A stretch of DNA of 30,789 nt from DMER64 sp964600385 (GTDB taxonomy: Bacteria; Bacteroidota; Bacteroidia; Bacteroidales; UBA932). Within the stretch, counting starts at the first letter, position 1; each line of letters opens with the position of its first letter. A program made the position numbers and the translations under genes. The notes under the pieces were generated by a model. It was not told where the DNA came from and searched no databases. It saw nothing but the letters and a program-made list of their open reading frames with translations. Below are positions 22,692-28,866 of the stretch, piece by piece. Where the stretch lies: the NCBI GenBank assembly GCA_964600385.1, contig CAZRJC010000022.1, positions 1-30,789 on the forward strand, in the 5' to 3' direction.

Positions 22692-23648
22692 ATGGAGAAT
22701 CTGACAGCCAACCGGACAGCCAACCAGAAATCCATTAAGTACAGGCCTGTTGCCATTTTTCTTTCCATCACTTTTGCTCTGAGTGCCATTTTTTATTTTC
22801 TGATCATTTATTCCGGGAGTCTGAGCAGCGGATGGGGATATTATACTATGGGGCTCATGTGGTGTCCGGGAATCGCGGCGCTTATCACCATGAAGATCCT
22901 CAGGAGGGATGTGAGAGAACTTGGCTGGAAATGGGGCAAGACAAAATATCAGATATGGAGTTACGTGCTTCCTCTGCTGTATACGCTTGTGGCTTACCTT
23001 GTTATCTGGGGATTCAGGTGGGGCGGATTTTATAACAGGGATTTTGCCGACCGGCTGATCCAGACTTTCGGGATTGCCGAGGTGGGCAGCGGTGCTGTTA
23101 TTGTGTTTTATTTCATTCTGGCAGGGATTTTTGGCATGGCCAGGAGTGTGGCAAGCGCCCTGGGAGAGGAGATTGGATGGAGGGGATTTTTGGTTCCCGA
23201 GTTATATAAGAATCTGGGGTATACCAGGACCTCGCTGATATCGGGCGCCGTCTGGGGCATCTGGCATTTGCCCATTCTGCTCTTTGCCGATTACAACAGC
23301 GGAACACCCATGTGGTATGCCATGTTGTGTTTTCTGGTAATGGTAATCAGCATGAGTTTCATCTATACCTGGTTCCGCATGAAGTCCGGAAGCCTGTGGA
23401 CGGCAGTATTGCTGCATGCCAGTCACAACTTATTCATACAAAGCATCTTCACCCCCTTAACCCAGGATACGGGAAACTCGGCTTACTTTATAGATGAGTT
23501 CGGCGCCGTGTTACCCATTGCAGGTATCATACTGGCGGTGTATTTCTGGAGCAAAAGGGCCAAGCTGCCTCAACCGCGGCCGGAAATGTCCCAACCGCAA
23601 CCGGGAATGTTCCAACCGCAACCGGAAATGTCCCAACAACTGCCCTAA
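22692..23648 (+). CDS. CPBP-family intramembrane metalloprotease with repeat-expanded tail
   Basis: 318 aa. Eight or so hydrophobic segments. CPBP motifs: ALGEEIGWRGFL (Glu159, Glu160, Arg164), WGIWHLP (His192), and HASHN (His242, Asn246). Compared with the 228-aa CPBP protein upstream it is a different subfamily (EEIGWRG versus EEILMRG), so the two are not recent duplicates. The C-terminus carries three 7-residue units (QPRPEMS, QPQPGMF, QPQPEMS) from 21-bp tandem repeats, forming a polar tail after the last membrane helix; the N-terminus has a small TAN duplication. It has its own promoter-like box. The next gene is an HTH/pentapeptide regulator, and the gap between them contains paired dyads, so the two might be co-regulated. 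Confidence 0.87.
   Translation: MENLTANRTANQKSIKYRPVAIFLSITFALSAIFYFLIIYSGSLSSGWGYYTMGLMWCPGIAALITMKILRRDVRELGWKWGKTKYQIWSYVLPLLYTLVAYLVIWGFRWGGFYNRDFADRLIQTFGIAEVGSGAVIVFYFILAGIFGMARSVASALGEEIGWRGFLVPELYKNLGYTRTSLISGAVWGIWHLPILLFADYNSGTPMWYAMLCFLVMVISMSFIYTWFRMKSGSLWTAVLLHASHNLFIQSIFTPLTQDTGNSAYFIDEFGAVLPIAGIILAVYFWSKRAKLPQPRPEMSQPQPGMFQPQPEMSQQLP
23571..23633. repeat. Three 21-bp in-frame tandem repeats at the 3' end of the second CPBP gene
   Basis: Units at 23571, 23592 and 23613 (caaccg(c/a)(g/a)(g/a)ccgg(a/g)aatgt(c/t)c type), encoding QPxPxM(S/F). Confidence 0.92.
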
Positions 23649-23660
23649 AACAGCCCGTAA

Positions 23661-23695
23661 TACAACCAAATGTAGCGGGTTTACAACCATTTGTA
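23661..23695. promoter_or_regulatory. Two dyad operators spaced 21 bp (TACA-N6-TGTA)
   Basis: TACAACCAAATGTA (23661-23674) and TACAACCATTTGTA (23682-23695) are each dyads TACA-N6-TGTA. They lie on the same face of the helix (21 bp, about two turns), within a 21-bp direct repeat. They end 35 bp before a TATCTTTG box and so look like a repressor or activator site for the HTH/pentapeptide gene, perhaps bound by its own product (inference). Confidence 0.6.
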
Positions 23696-23730
23696 GCTGG
23701 TTTTCTACTGAAAGTGGTTATCTTGCACCC

Positions 23731-23738
23731 TATCTTTG
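23731..23738 (+). promoter_or_regulatory. Probable -7 box (TATCTTTG) for the HTH/pentapeptide gene
   Basis: Perfect TAnnTTTG match in the common Bacteroidota form TATCTTTGC, 29 nt before the ATG at 23768 and directly downstream of the paired dyads. Confidence 0.55.
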
Positions 23739-23767
23739 CGGTGTAAAACAATTAAAATGAAACACTT

Positions 23768-24766
23768 ATGGAAACAAAGATTATTGGGAACAAAATTGCA
23801 GAAGCCAGAAAGCAAATGAACATGTCGCAGGCTCAGCTTGCCGAGCGTTTATTCATCAGCCCGCAGGCCGTTGGAAAATGGGAACGGGGCGAGTCCATGC
23901 CCGACATCACCACTTTCGGGCGGATGGCCAAGATCCTGGGCGTCGATCTGAACTACTTCTCGGCAAACGGGGCTGAGACGGCCAACGGACGGGAAGCGGC
24001 AAACGGGGCCGAGACGGCAAACGCCGCCGAGCCCTGCCCCACCGGATTAGCAGACGCCCCGGCACAGGACGCAGCACAAAGCTCAGCCTCAGCGCAAACA
24101 GCAACCTCGGCACAGATACAGGCCTCGGCTCCAGCCACGGACGTCAAGAAACGGCCGGCGCGGAACCTTTCAATGAATACATGGGCCGATGTGGATTTCT
24201 CGGGGCTGAGTAACATCAAGGAGACGGTGAGCGCCGCTAACTTTCGGCGTTGCAGGCTCATAGACTCGGACCTCATAGGGCTGGTCCTGAAAAACGATGT
24301 GATGCACGAGTGTGACTTTTCGGGGTCCAACCTCGGCCATTGCCGTTTTCAGGGCTCGAACCTGGAAGGCAGCACGTTCAGCCGATGCTCTCTGATTGAA
24401 GCCGATTTTTCTGTGAGCACCATCAAGGGCTGCCATTTTGAGGGCGCCGACCTGACAAAGACGTTCTTCAGTTTCAGCACCATTACAAGGATGGAGGTGA
24501 AAAATGCCATCCTGAACGGAACCGTTTTCAAGGACTCAACACTGGAAGACGTTGTTTTTGAAGGGAATATCGAGAATTGTCATTTTGAGCAATGCAGCTT
24601 CAAAAACGTGGAATTCCGGGACACCACCCTCCTTAATACCTTCTTCAAGAATAACAGCAACCTCAAAAAAGTCCGTTTCACTCAATGCAAAGTGGACAGC
24701 CTCACGTTTGCCTTCCTGAAAAACGACAAGGCCAACACCGAGGGGCTGGGAAAACTAGATATTTAG
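23768..24766 (+). CDS. XRE-type HTH regulator fused to pentapeptide repeats
   Basis: 332 aa. Residues ~6-62 are a clear Cro/C1 HTH (IGNKIAEARKQMNMSQAQLA ... ISPQAVGKWERGESMPD). A low-complexity linker follows: 18-bp repeats giving ANGAET/ANGREA/ANGAET (66-87), then an Ala/Gln/Ser-rich stretch to ~125. From ~137 to ~325 the sequence is a right-handed beta-helix of pentapeptide repeats (A(D/N)LxX type: FRRCRLIDSDLIGLVLKNDV, CDFSGSNLGHCRFQGSNLEG, ADFSVSTIKGCHFEGADLTK). HTH + pentapeptide proteins occur in Bacteroidota and Firmicutes; the repeat part may mediate protein contacts or mimic DNA. Two dyads and a -7 box stand upstream. The final codons GAT-ATT-TAG belong to the left arm of an old P element, so the C-terminus was probably set by that insertion. 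Confidence 0.88.
   Translation: METKIIGNKIAEARKQMNMSQAQLAERLFISPQAVGKWERGESMPDITTFGRMAKILGVDLNYFSANGAETANGREAANGAETANAAEPCPTGLADAPAQDAAQSSASAQTATSAQIQASAPATDVKKRPARNLSMNTWADVDFSGLSNIKETVSAANFRRCRLIDSDLIGLVLKNDVMHECDFSGSNLGHCRFQGSNLEGSTFSRCSLIEADFSVSTIKGCHFEGADLTKTFFSFSTITRMEVKNAILNGTVFKDSTLEDVVFEGNIENCHFEQCSFKNVEFRDTTLLNTFFKNNSNLKKVRFTQCKVDSLTFAFLKNDKANTEGLGKLDI
23963..24031. repeat. 18-bp in-frame tandem repeats in the HTH/pentapeptide linker
   Basis: Units at 23963, 23981, 23999 and a partial at 24017 (gcaaacggggc(t/c)gagacg), encoding ANGAET-type hexapeptides. Confidence 0.93.
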
Positions 24767-25012
24767 AGCGGGAAACACCTCCCAGTTGCTTACGCAACCG
24801 AGTGCTAATTGTACCAGCTTAAGAACTCTGGCAAGCTATTCAGAACGGGAAACGCCTCCCAGTTGCTGACGCAACCGGGTCCTTCCCTCCGCGGGCGCGA
24901 GGTTTCCCTTGTCTGAATAGCTTGAGATGTTCTTAGCTGCGTGTACTGTTTGACTCTTGATTTAACTATGAGACATAAGGCGCGAGGTTTCCCTTGTCTA
25001 AATATCTTGTTG
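24757..25012 (+). repeat. Older P element split by a nested younger copy
   Basis: Left remnant 24757-~24800 (agatatttag, gggaaacacctcccagttgc, gcaaccg) and right remnant 24979-25012 (ggcgcgaggtttccc, ctaaatatcttg) are complementary halves of one P copy with the gatattt arm variant. Between them lies a complete P copy (24816-24939) with short flanks, so the younger element seems to have landed in the older one. Confidence 0.78.
24816..24939 (+). repeat. Palindromic multi-hairpin element P, copy 4 (nested)
   Basis: agcttaagaact ... gcaagctattcag ... gggaaacgcctccc ... cctccgcgggcgcgaggttt ... ctgaatagcttg ... gttcttagct. Its terminal arms (agcttaagaac / gttcttagct) differ from the ccgg-ended copies at 5561 and 9468. 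Confidence 0.92.
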
Positions 25013-25071
25013 CAGGGTTTCGTACCTGGTCATGAGTTCCTAAGCCGCTTCTGCTGCGCAGGCTAAGTTCC

Positions 25072-25216
25072 CATGCTCCTTATGGTGCGCAGCTTTTTAG
25101 ACAACGATTCGTATGTGCAAGATAAACAGCGCGTTACAACTCTTCGGAAATTACGTTGCGCACCATGCTCCTTATGGGAGCATTTGCGTGCGGCAATCCG
25201 GGTTTGCCCTGTGCAG
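25072..25216. repeat. Other palindromes and a degenerate REP arm
   Basis: catgctccttatgg occurs at 25072-25085 and 25164-25177. atggtgcgca (25082-25091) is the inverse of tgcgcaccat (25157-25166). atgctcc / ggagcat form a perfect hairpin (25165-25183). The stretch gtgcggcaatccgggtttgc (from ~25188) followed by cctgtgcag looks like a decayed REP right arm. The 24767-25258 gap therefore holds repeats only and no gene. Confidence 0.7.
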
Positions 25217-25231
25217 TAGAAACAAAAAGCC

Positions 25232-25239
25232 TATCTTTA
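25232..25239 (+). promoter_or_regulatory. Possible -7 box (TATCTTTA) for the serine hydrolase
   Basis: Same octamer as upstream of the MG2 gene and the second Cys-rich gene; 19 nt before the ATG at 25259. Confidence 0.4.
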
Positions 25240-25258
25240 TAGAAAATAAATAACCTTT

Positions 25259-26947
25259 ATGAAAAAGATTCAACTAGTAACGCTCAAATTAGGATTGGTG
25301 ATATTAGGATTGGTGATAATTGCCAGTCTTACCCGGTGCAAAGTGGCACAGGAAAAGGTATTGACTCCGCTACTGGATTCCTACTTTGAGCTGCAGGAAC
25401 ATAATCTATCAGGGATTAGTAATGAAAAAGAGATTGGTAATGAAAGAGGGATAGGTAATGAAAGCGATATGCCCGGATTCTCGGTGATCATTACAAAGAA
25501 GGACTCTGTCATTTACACAAGGAATTATGGTTTTGCGGATTCGGAGAACGGAAAATCGCCAATAACTGAAACTACAATCTTTGACATAGCCTCGGTAAGC
25601 AAACAATTCACAGGAATGGCTATAGCTCTTTTGGAAGAAAAGGGACTGATCGACCTGAATGAAAAAATCACAAAATATCTCCCCGATTTGCCCGAGGTCA
25701 TGAGTGATATCACACTATACCAACTTGTTCATCACACCTCCGGTATAAGGGACTGGCCCGCCCTGTTCGCAATGAAAGGATGGCAGCCGGAAGGAACAAT
25801 CACATTGGATGATATCTATGAAACACTTAAAAAGCAAGAGCATTTGAATTTTGCTCCGGGCACCGGATTTTTGTACAGTAATTCCAACTACAACCTATTG
25901 GCAAAAATTGTTGAAACAGTTACAGATACCTCATTTGAAAGCTGGACACTCGATAACCTGCTTGCTCCGTTAGGAATGGACAATACTTGCTACATGGACA
26001 GTAATAATGGCCTCTATGCTCCCGGTTCCAGCTCTCTTACGAGCAGCACCGCTGACATGTCAAAATGGTTGATCAATTTTTACAGCAAAATGACGGGAGG
26101 AGAGGGTGTTTACAATAGAATGACCCAAAACGGAAGTTTAAACGACGGCAAACCCATAGATTATGGTTATGGTTTATCCCTGGAGGAAATGAACAACCGG
26201 AAGGCCTGGTATCATGACGGAGCATGGGGAAACTACAGGTCGGCAACAGTCTTTTTCCCCGAAGAAAATGTTGGCGTAGTTATCTTGAGCAATAATGGAT
26301 CTCTTACCCCCCAAAAGATTATGAATGACATTGCTTATATATTGTTTGGTGATGACAATAAAACAAAAGTAAGTGAGGCAAGGGAACAAGAAATAAACGA
26401 TGAATTTTTTGCATTGTGTGCCGGCAAATACCAACAGGTCGATGACAAAGATTGCTATCTGACTTTTTTCAAAAAGGGCGATGAGTACTTTTTAAACATG
26501 TATGACAAGAATTATAAATTATATGCCAAATCAGATTCAGTATATTTTGTCAAGGAAGCCGAGGCTGAGTTCGTATTTCATTTAAGGGACGGCGAGGTAA
26601 ACAGCCATTCCCTTGAAGTAAACGGAAAAAGTTATTTGGCATTGAGAGTCGGGGAAGAAAAAAAGGAGGCAAATATCAATTACATCAATTTAACCGGAAT
26701 TTTCTATTCAAGTGAACTTGATGTCAGTTACGAGATCAGGTATGAAAATAATAAGTTATTCATTCACAGTCCGGTATCCGCAGGAGATATTATTCTTGAA
26801 CACTCAGAAGATCTTACATTCAAAACCAATTCCGGTTTAATACAATCTGTTTCATTTCAAGAAGAAAACGGAGCAACTATCAGCCTGATCATAAATACTC
26901 CAAGAGCAAGAAATATAATTTTTAAAAAGACGGCTGGAAAGGCATAG
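25259..26947 (+). CDS. Serine hydrolase of the class C beta-lactamase / penicillin-binding-protein family
   Basis: 562 aa. The N-terminal hydrophobic segment (LVTLKLGLVILGLVIIASLT) ends in LTRC, not a standard lipobox, so either an anchor or an atypical lipoprotein signal. The catalytic domain (~70-360) has SxxK (Ser112-Val-Ser-Lys115), YxN-type YSN (206-208), and HDG (319-321) in the place of KTG. This is the pattern of beta-lactamase-like hydrolases/esterases that act on peptides, esters or D-amino-acid compounds; true beta-lactamase activity is not implied. A ~190-residue C-terminal beta domain follows. Two tandem repeats are in-frame: an exact 15-bp duplication in the signal region (LGLVI twice) and three 18-bp units (I(S/G)NExx) at residues 53-70. 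It follows a repeat island and stands as a single gene. Confidence 0.87.
   Translation: MKKIQLVTLKLGLVILGLVIIASLTRCKVAQEKVLTPLLDSYFELQEHNLSGISNEKEIGNERGIGNESDMPGFSVIITKKDSVIYTRNYGFADSENGKSPITETTIFDIASVSKQFTGMAIALLEEKGLIDLNEKITKYLPDLPEVMSDITLYQLVHHTSGIRDWPALFAMKGWQPEGTITLDDIYETLKKQEHLNFAPGTGFLYSNSNYNLLAKIVETVTDTSFESWTLDNLLAPLGMDNTCYMDSNNGLYAPGSSSLTSSTADMSKWLINFYSKMTGGEGVYNRMTQNGSLNDGKPIDYGYGLSLEEMNNRKAWYHDGAWGNYRSATVFFPEENVGVVILSNNGSLTPQKIMNDIAYILFGDDNKTKVSEAREQEINDEFFALCAGKYQQVDDKDCYLTFFKKGDEYFLNMYDKNYKLYAKSDSVYFVKEAEAEFVFHLRDGEVNSHSLEVNGKSYLALRVGEEKKEANINYINLTGIFYSSELDVSYEIRYENNKLFIHSPVSAGDIILEHSEDLTFKTNSGLIQSVSFQEENGATISLIINTPRARNIIFKKTAGKA
25289..25318. repeat. Exact 15-bp duplication in the serine hydrolase signal region
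   Basis: ttaggattggtgata at 25289-25303 and 25304-25318 doubles LGLVI and lengthens the hydrophobic core. Confidence 0.93.
25415..25468. repeat. Three 18-bp in-frame tandem repeats in the serine hydrolase
   Basis: Units at 25415, 25433 and 25451 (at(t/a)(a/g)gtaatgaaa...), encoding ISNEKE, IGNERG and IGNESD before the catalytic domain. Confidence 0.93.
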
Positions 26948-26980
26948 AACCATCATATTTTATAAGTATTACTTGGACTA

Positions 26981-27074
26981 TGCGGAGATTAATTACCCTA
27001 ATCTGTGCATATTTTGCGGAGAAAGTTTTATTTGCGGAGAATAATGAGTATATTCGTTGCACATTTTGCGGAGA
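26981..27074 (+). promoter_or_regulatory. Array of four tgcggaga motifs upstream of the Fic gene
   Basis: tgcggaga at 26981, 27015, 27033 and 27067, each within a longer ttttgcggagaa(ta)-like context; centre spacings are 34, 18 and 34 bp. The last ends 6 nt before the Fic ATG. The regular arrangement in a gene-free gap suggests operator sites, possibly for the Fic protein's own C-terminal winged helix (inference). Confidence 0.6.
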
Positions 27075-27080
27075 ATAAAA

Positions 27081-28175
27081 ATGTATATACACGAAAACAA
27101 AAACTGGACAGACTTCACCTGGGACAATAAAAAAGTGATGATAAAACTCGGTGAAGCAAGAAATCAACAAGGAAGACTGTTAGGTAAAATGGAATCGCTT
27201 GGTTTTGATTTACAAAATGAAGCAGTATTGAACACTCTTACTTTAGATATTGTCAAATCTTCGGAAATTGAAGGCGAATTCCTGGAGATCGAACAAGTAC
27301 GTTCATCAATTGCACGGCGACTGGGAATTGATATTGCAGGAGCTGTGGAATCGGATCGCCACATCGATGGAATAGTCGAAATCATGATTGACGCCACTCA
27401 AAAATATGACTTGCCGTTAACTAAAAACAGACTGTTTGGCTGGCATGCAGCGTTGTTCCCCTCGGGTTGGAGTAATCTTTATAAAATCACAGTTGCAGAC
27501 TGGAGAAAAGATACGACCGGGCCCATGCAGGTTGTGTCCGGGCCTATGGGAAAAGAAAAAGTTCACTATCAGGCTCCAAGCTCTGACAGGATAGAGCCGG
27601 AAATGATAAAATTCCTGGACTGGTTTGAAAACGAGCATGATATTGATTTGGTTCTTAAAGCAGCTATTGCTCATTTATGGTTCGTGACAATTCATCCATT
27701 CGACGATGGAAACGGACGAATTTCAAGAGCAATTACAGATATGACATTGGCACGTTCCGACAAAAGTATCAGGCGGTTCTATAGTATGTCTGCACAGATT
27801 AGAGTTGAAAGGAAACAGTATTATGAAAAACTTGAAAAAGCACAAAAAGGTAATTCAGATATTACAGAATGGATTTTATGGTTTTTGCAATGCTTGATAA
27901 ATGCTATTGGCTCCACCCGGGAAACATTATCGAAAATACTGCATAAAGCAGATTTTTGGAAAAACCACTCTGCCACAATTCTCAATGACAGACAGCAGAA
28001 AATAATAAACAGAATGCTTGATGGATTTGATGGAAAGTTGACGACATCTAAATGGGCAAAAATCAACAAGTGCTCACAGGATACTGCTCTTAGAGATATT
28101 CAGGATTTAATCAAGAAGAATATTTTACAAAAAGAAGCAAGTGGTGGAAGAAGCACAAGTTATGAATTGAAATAA
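27081..28175 (+). CDS. Fic-family protein (DUF4172-Fic-winged helix)
   Basis: 364 aa from the ATG at 27081 (MYIHENKNWTDFTWD), the usual start of this family; a TTG further upstream would put the repeated motifs into the protein. N-terminal DUF4172-type region (~1-90) carries an inhibitory helix motif SSEIEG (Ser60, Glu64, Gly65: the S/TxxxE(G/N) pattern), which normally blocks ATP positioning in class II Fic proteins. The active-site loop is intact: HPFDDGNGR (205-213). The C-terminal ~70 residues look like a winged helix (LTTSKWAKINKCSQDTALRD, then a wing with SGGRSTSYELK). It should AMPylate a protein target when relieved of inhibition, and may bind DNA. It is monocistronic, and four repeated motifs precede it. 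A second, decayed Fic-type gene fragment lies at 30537. Confidence 0.92.
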   Translation: MYIHENKNWTDFTWDNKKVMIKLGEARNQQGRLLGKMESLGFDLQNEAVLNTLTLDIVKSSEIEGEFLEIEQVRSSIARRLGIDIAGAVESDRHIDGIVEIMIDATQKYDLPLTKNRLFGWHAALFPSGWSNLYKITVADWRKDTTGPMQVVSGPMGKEKVHYQAPSSDRIEPEMIKFLDWFENEHDIDLVLKAAIAHLWFVTIHPFDDGNGRISRAITDMTLARSDKSIRRFYSMSAQIRVERKQYYEKLEKAQKGNSDITEWILWFLQCLINAIGSTRETLSKILHKADFWKNHSATILNDRQQKIINRMLDGFDGKLTTSKWAKINKCSQDTALRDIQDLIKKNILQKEASGGRSTSYELK

Positions 28176-28252
28176 CACTCATAGCGAATTGAAAATCGGC
28201 GCCGAGCTTACCCTCTTGCGCGGGGAAGGCAGCATTTTTTTGCATTTGTGAT

Positions 28253-28260
28253 TATCTTTA
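28253..28260 (+). promoter_or_regulatory. Possible -7 box (TATCTTTA) for the Cys-rich/S41 operon
   Basis: 21 nt before the ATG at 28282; same octamer as before two other genes in the window. Confidence 0.4.
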
Positions 28261-28281
28261 TAAACGCTGACACAGGGTTGT

Positions 28282-28866
28282 ATGAAATCAAAGACTGACT
28301 TTAATCAAATCCCTAAGACCGGACGAATAGGGAGATTTGCCAAAATCGTTGAAAAAATGACTGATAAAGATTCATTTATCAGGATTATGCAGGATTCTCC
28401 GGGATATGATAATTTAAAACCAAATGAAACTGCTGAATGGTGGAGAAAAGCAGTTGAACGATTAGAAAATGAAGTGGGTACAGACAAATCTGTAACTGTA
28501 ATGAGAATATGCGGCAGTAAATGTTGTGGAAGTGGACAACGGGAAACAGCAAAGAGAATGATGGCAGAATCGTCTTCATTGATTGATTTCCTCGACAAGC
28601 TCAGCAAATACAAAGTAAAAGACGGTGTGCTGGAATATAAATTGAGTGATAATAACACCATAATTGCAAGACACCATAAATGTTTTTGCGGACAAGTAAA
28701 GGAAGCCAGTGAAAAATTTCAAAACAGGACTTATTGTCAATGTTCCGTTGAATTCAATAAGCAATTTTTTGAAGCTGCCCTTGGGAAACATGTCGATGTA
28801 GAGTTAAAACAATCAATAATCACCGGTGGAGATTGTTGTGAGTTTGACGTTAAAATTGAAAAATGA
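28282..28866 (+). CDS. Cys-rich protein, DUF6144/V4R-like, paralogue 2
   Basis: 194 aa. Clustered cysteines: MRICGSKCCGSG, HKCFCGQ, RTYCQCSVEF, and TGGDCCEFDV near the end. It aligns by eye with the 177-aa protein at 21971 across the last ~55 residues and in the earlier Cys clusters, with additional basic residues at the N-terminus (KSKTDFNQIPKTGRIGRF). No signal peptide is seen, so it is probably cytoplasmic. The clusters could hold a metal or Fe-S centre; 'GGDCCEF' recalls the ligand-binding end of V4R/ATC-hydrolase-like folds (tentative). Its stop overlaps the start of the S41-type protease by 4 nt (ATGA), so the two are translationally coupled. Function is unknown. Confidence 0.75.
   Translation: MKSKTDFNQIPKTGRIGRFAKIVEKMTDKDSFIRIMQDSPGYDNLKPNETAEWWRKAVERLENEVGTDKSVTVMRICGSKCCGSGQRETAKRMMAESSSLIDFLDKLSKYKVKDGVLEYKLSDNNTIIARHHKCFCGQVKEASEKFQNRTYCQCSVEFNKQFFEAALGKHVDVELKQSIITGGDCCEFDVKIEK

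Noticed and set aside
21128..24766. CPBP pair plus HTH gene as a bacteriocin biosynthesis/immunity cluster
   Set aside because: No precursor peptide, ABC exporter or modification gene is visible among them.
25259..26947. Serine hydrolase as an antibiotic-resistance beta-lactamase
   Set aside because: SxxK/YSN is shared by many esterases and peptidases; HDG replaces KTG, so resistance cannot be claimed.
27057..27080. TTG start for the Fic protein
   Set aside because: It would translate one of the repeated regulatory motifs; MYIHENKNW from 27081 is the family's usual start.
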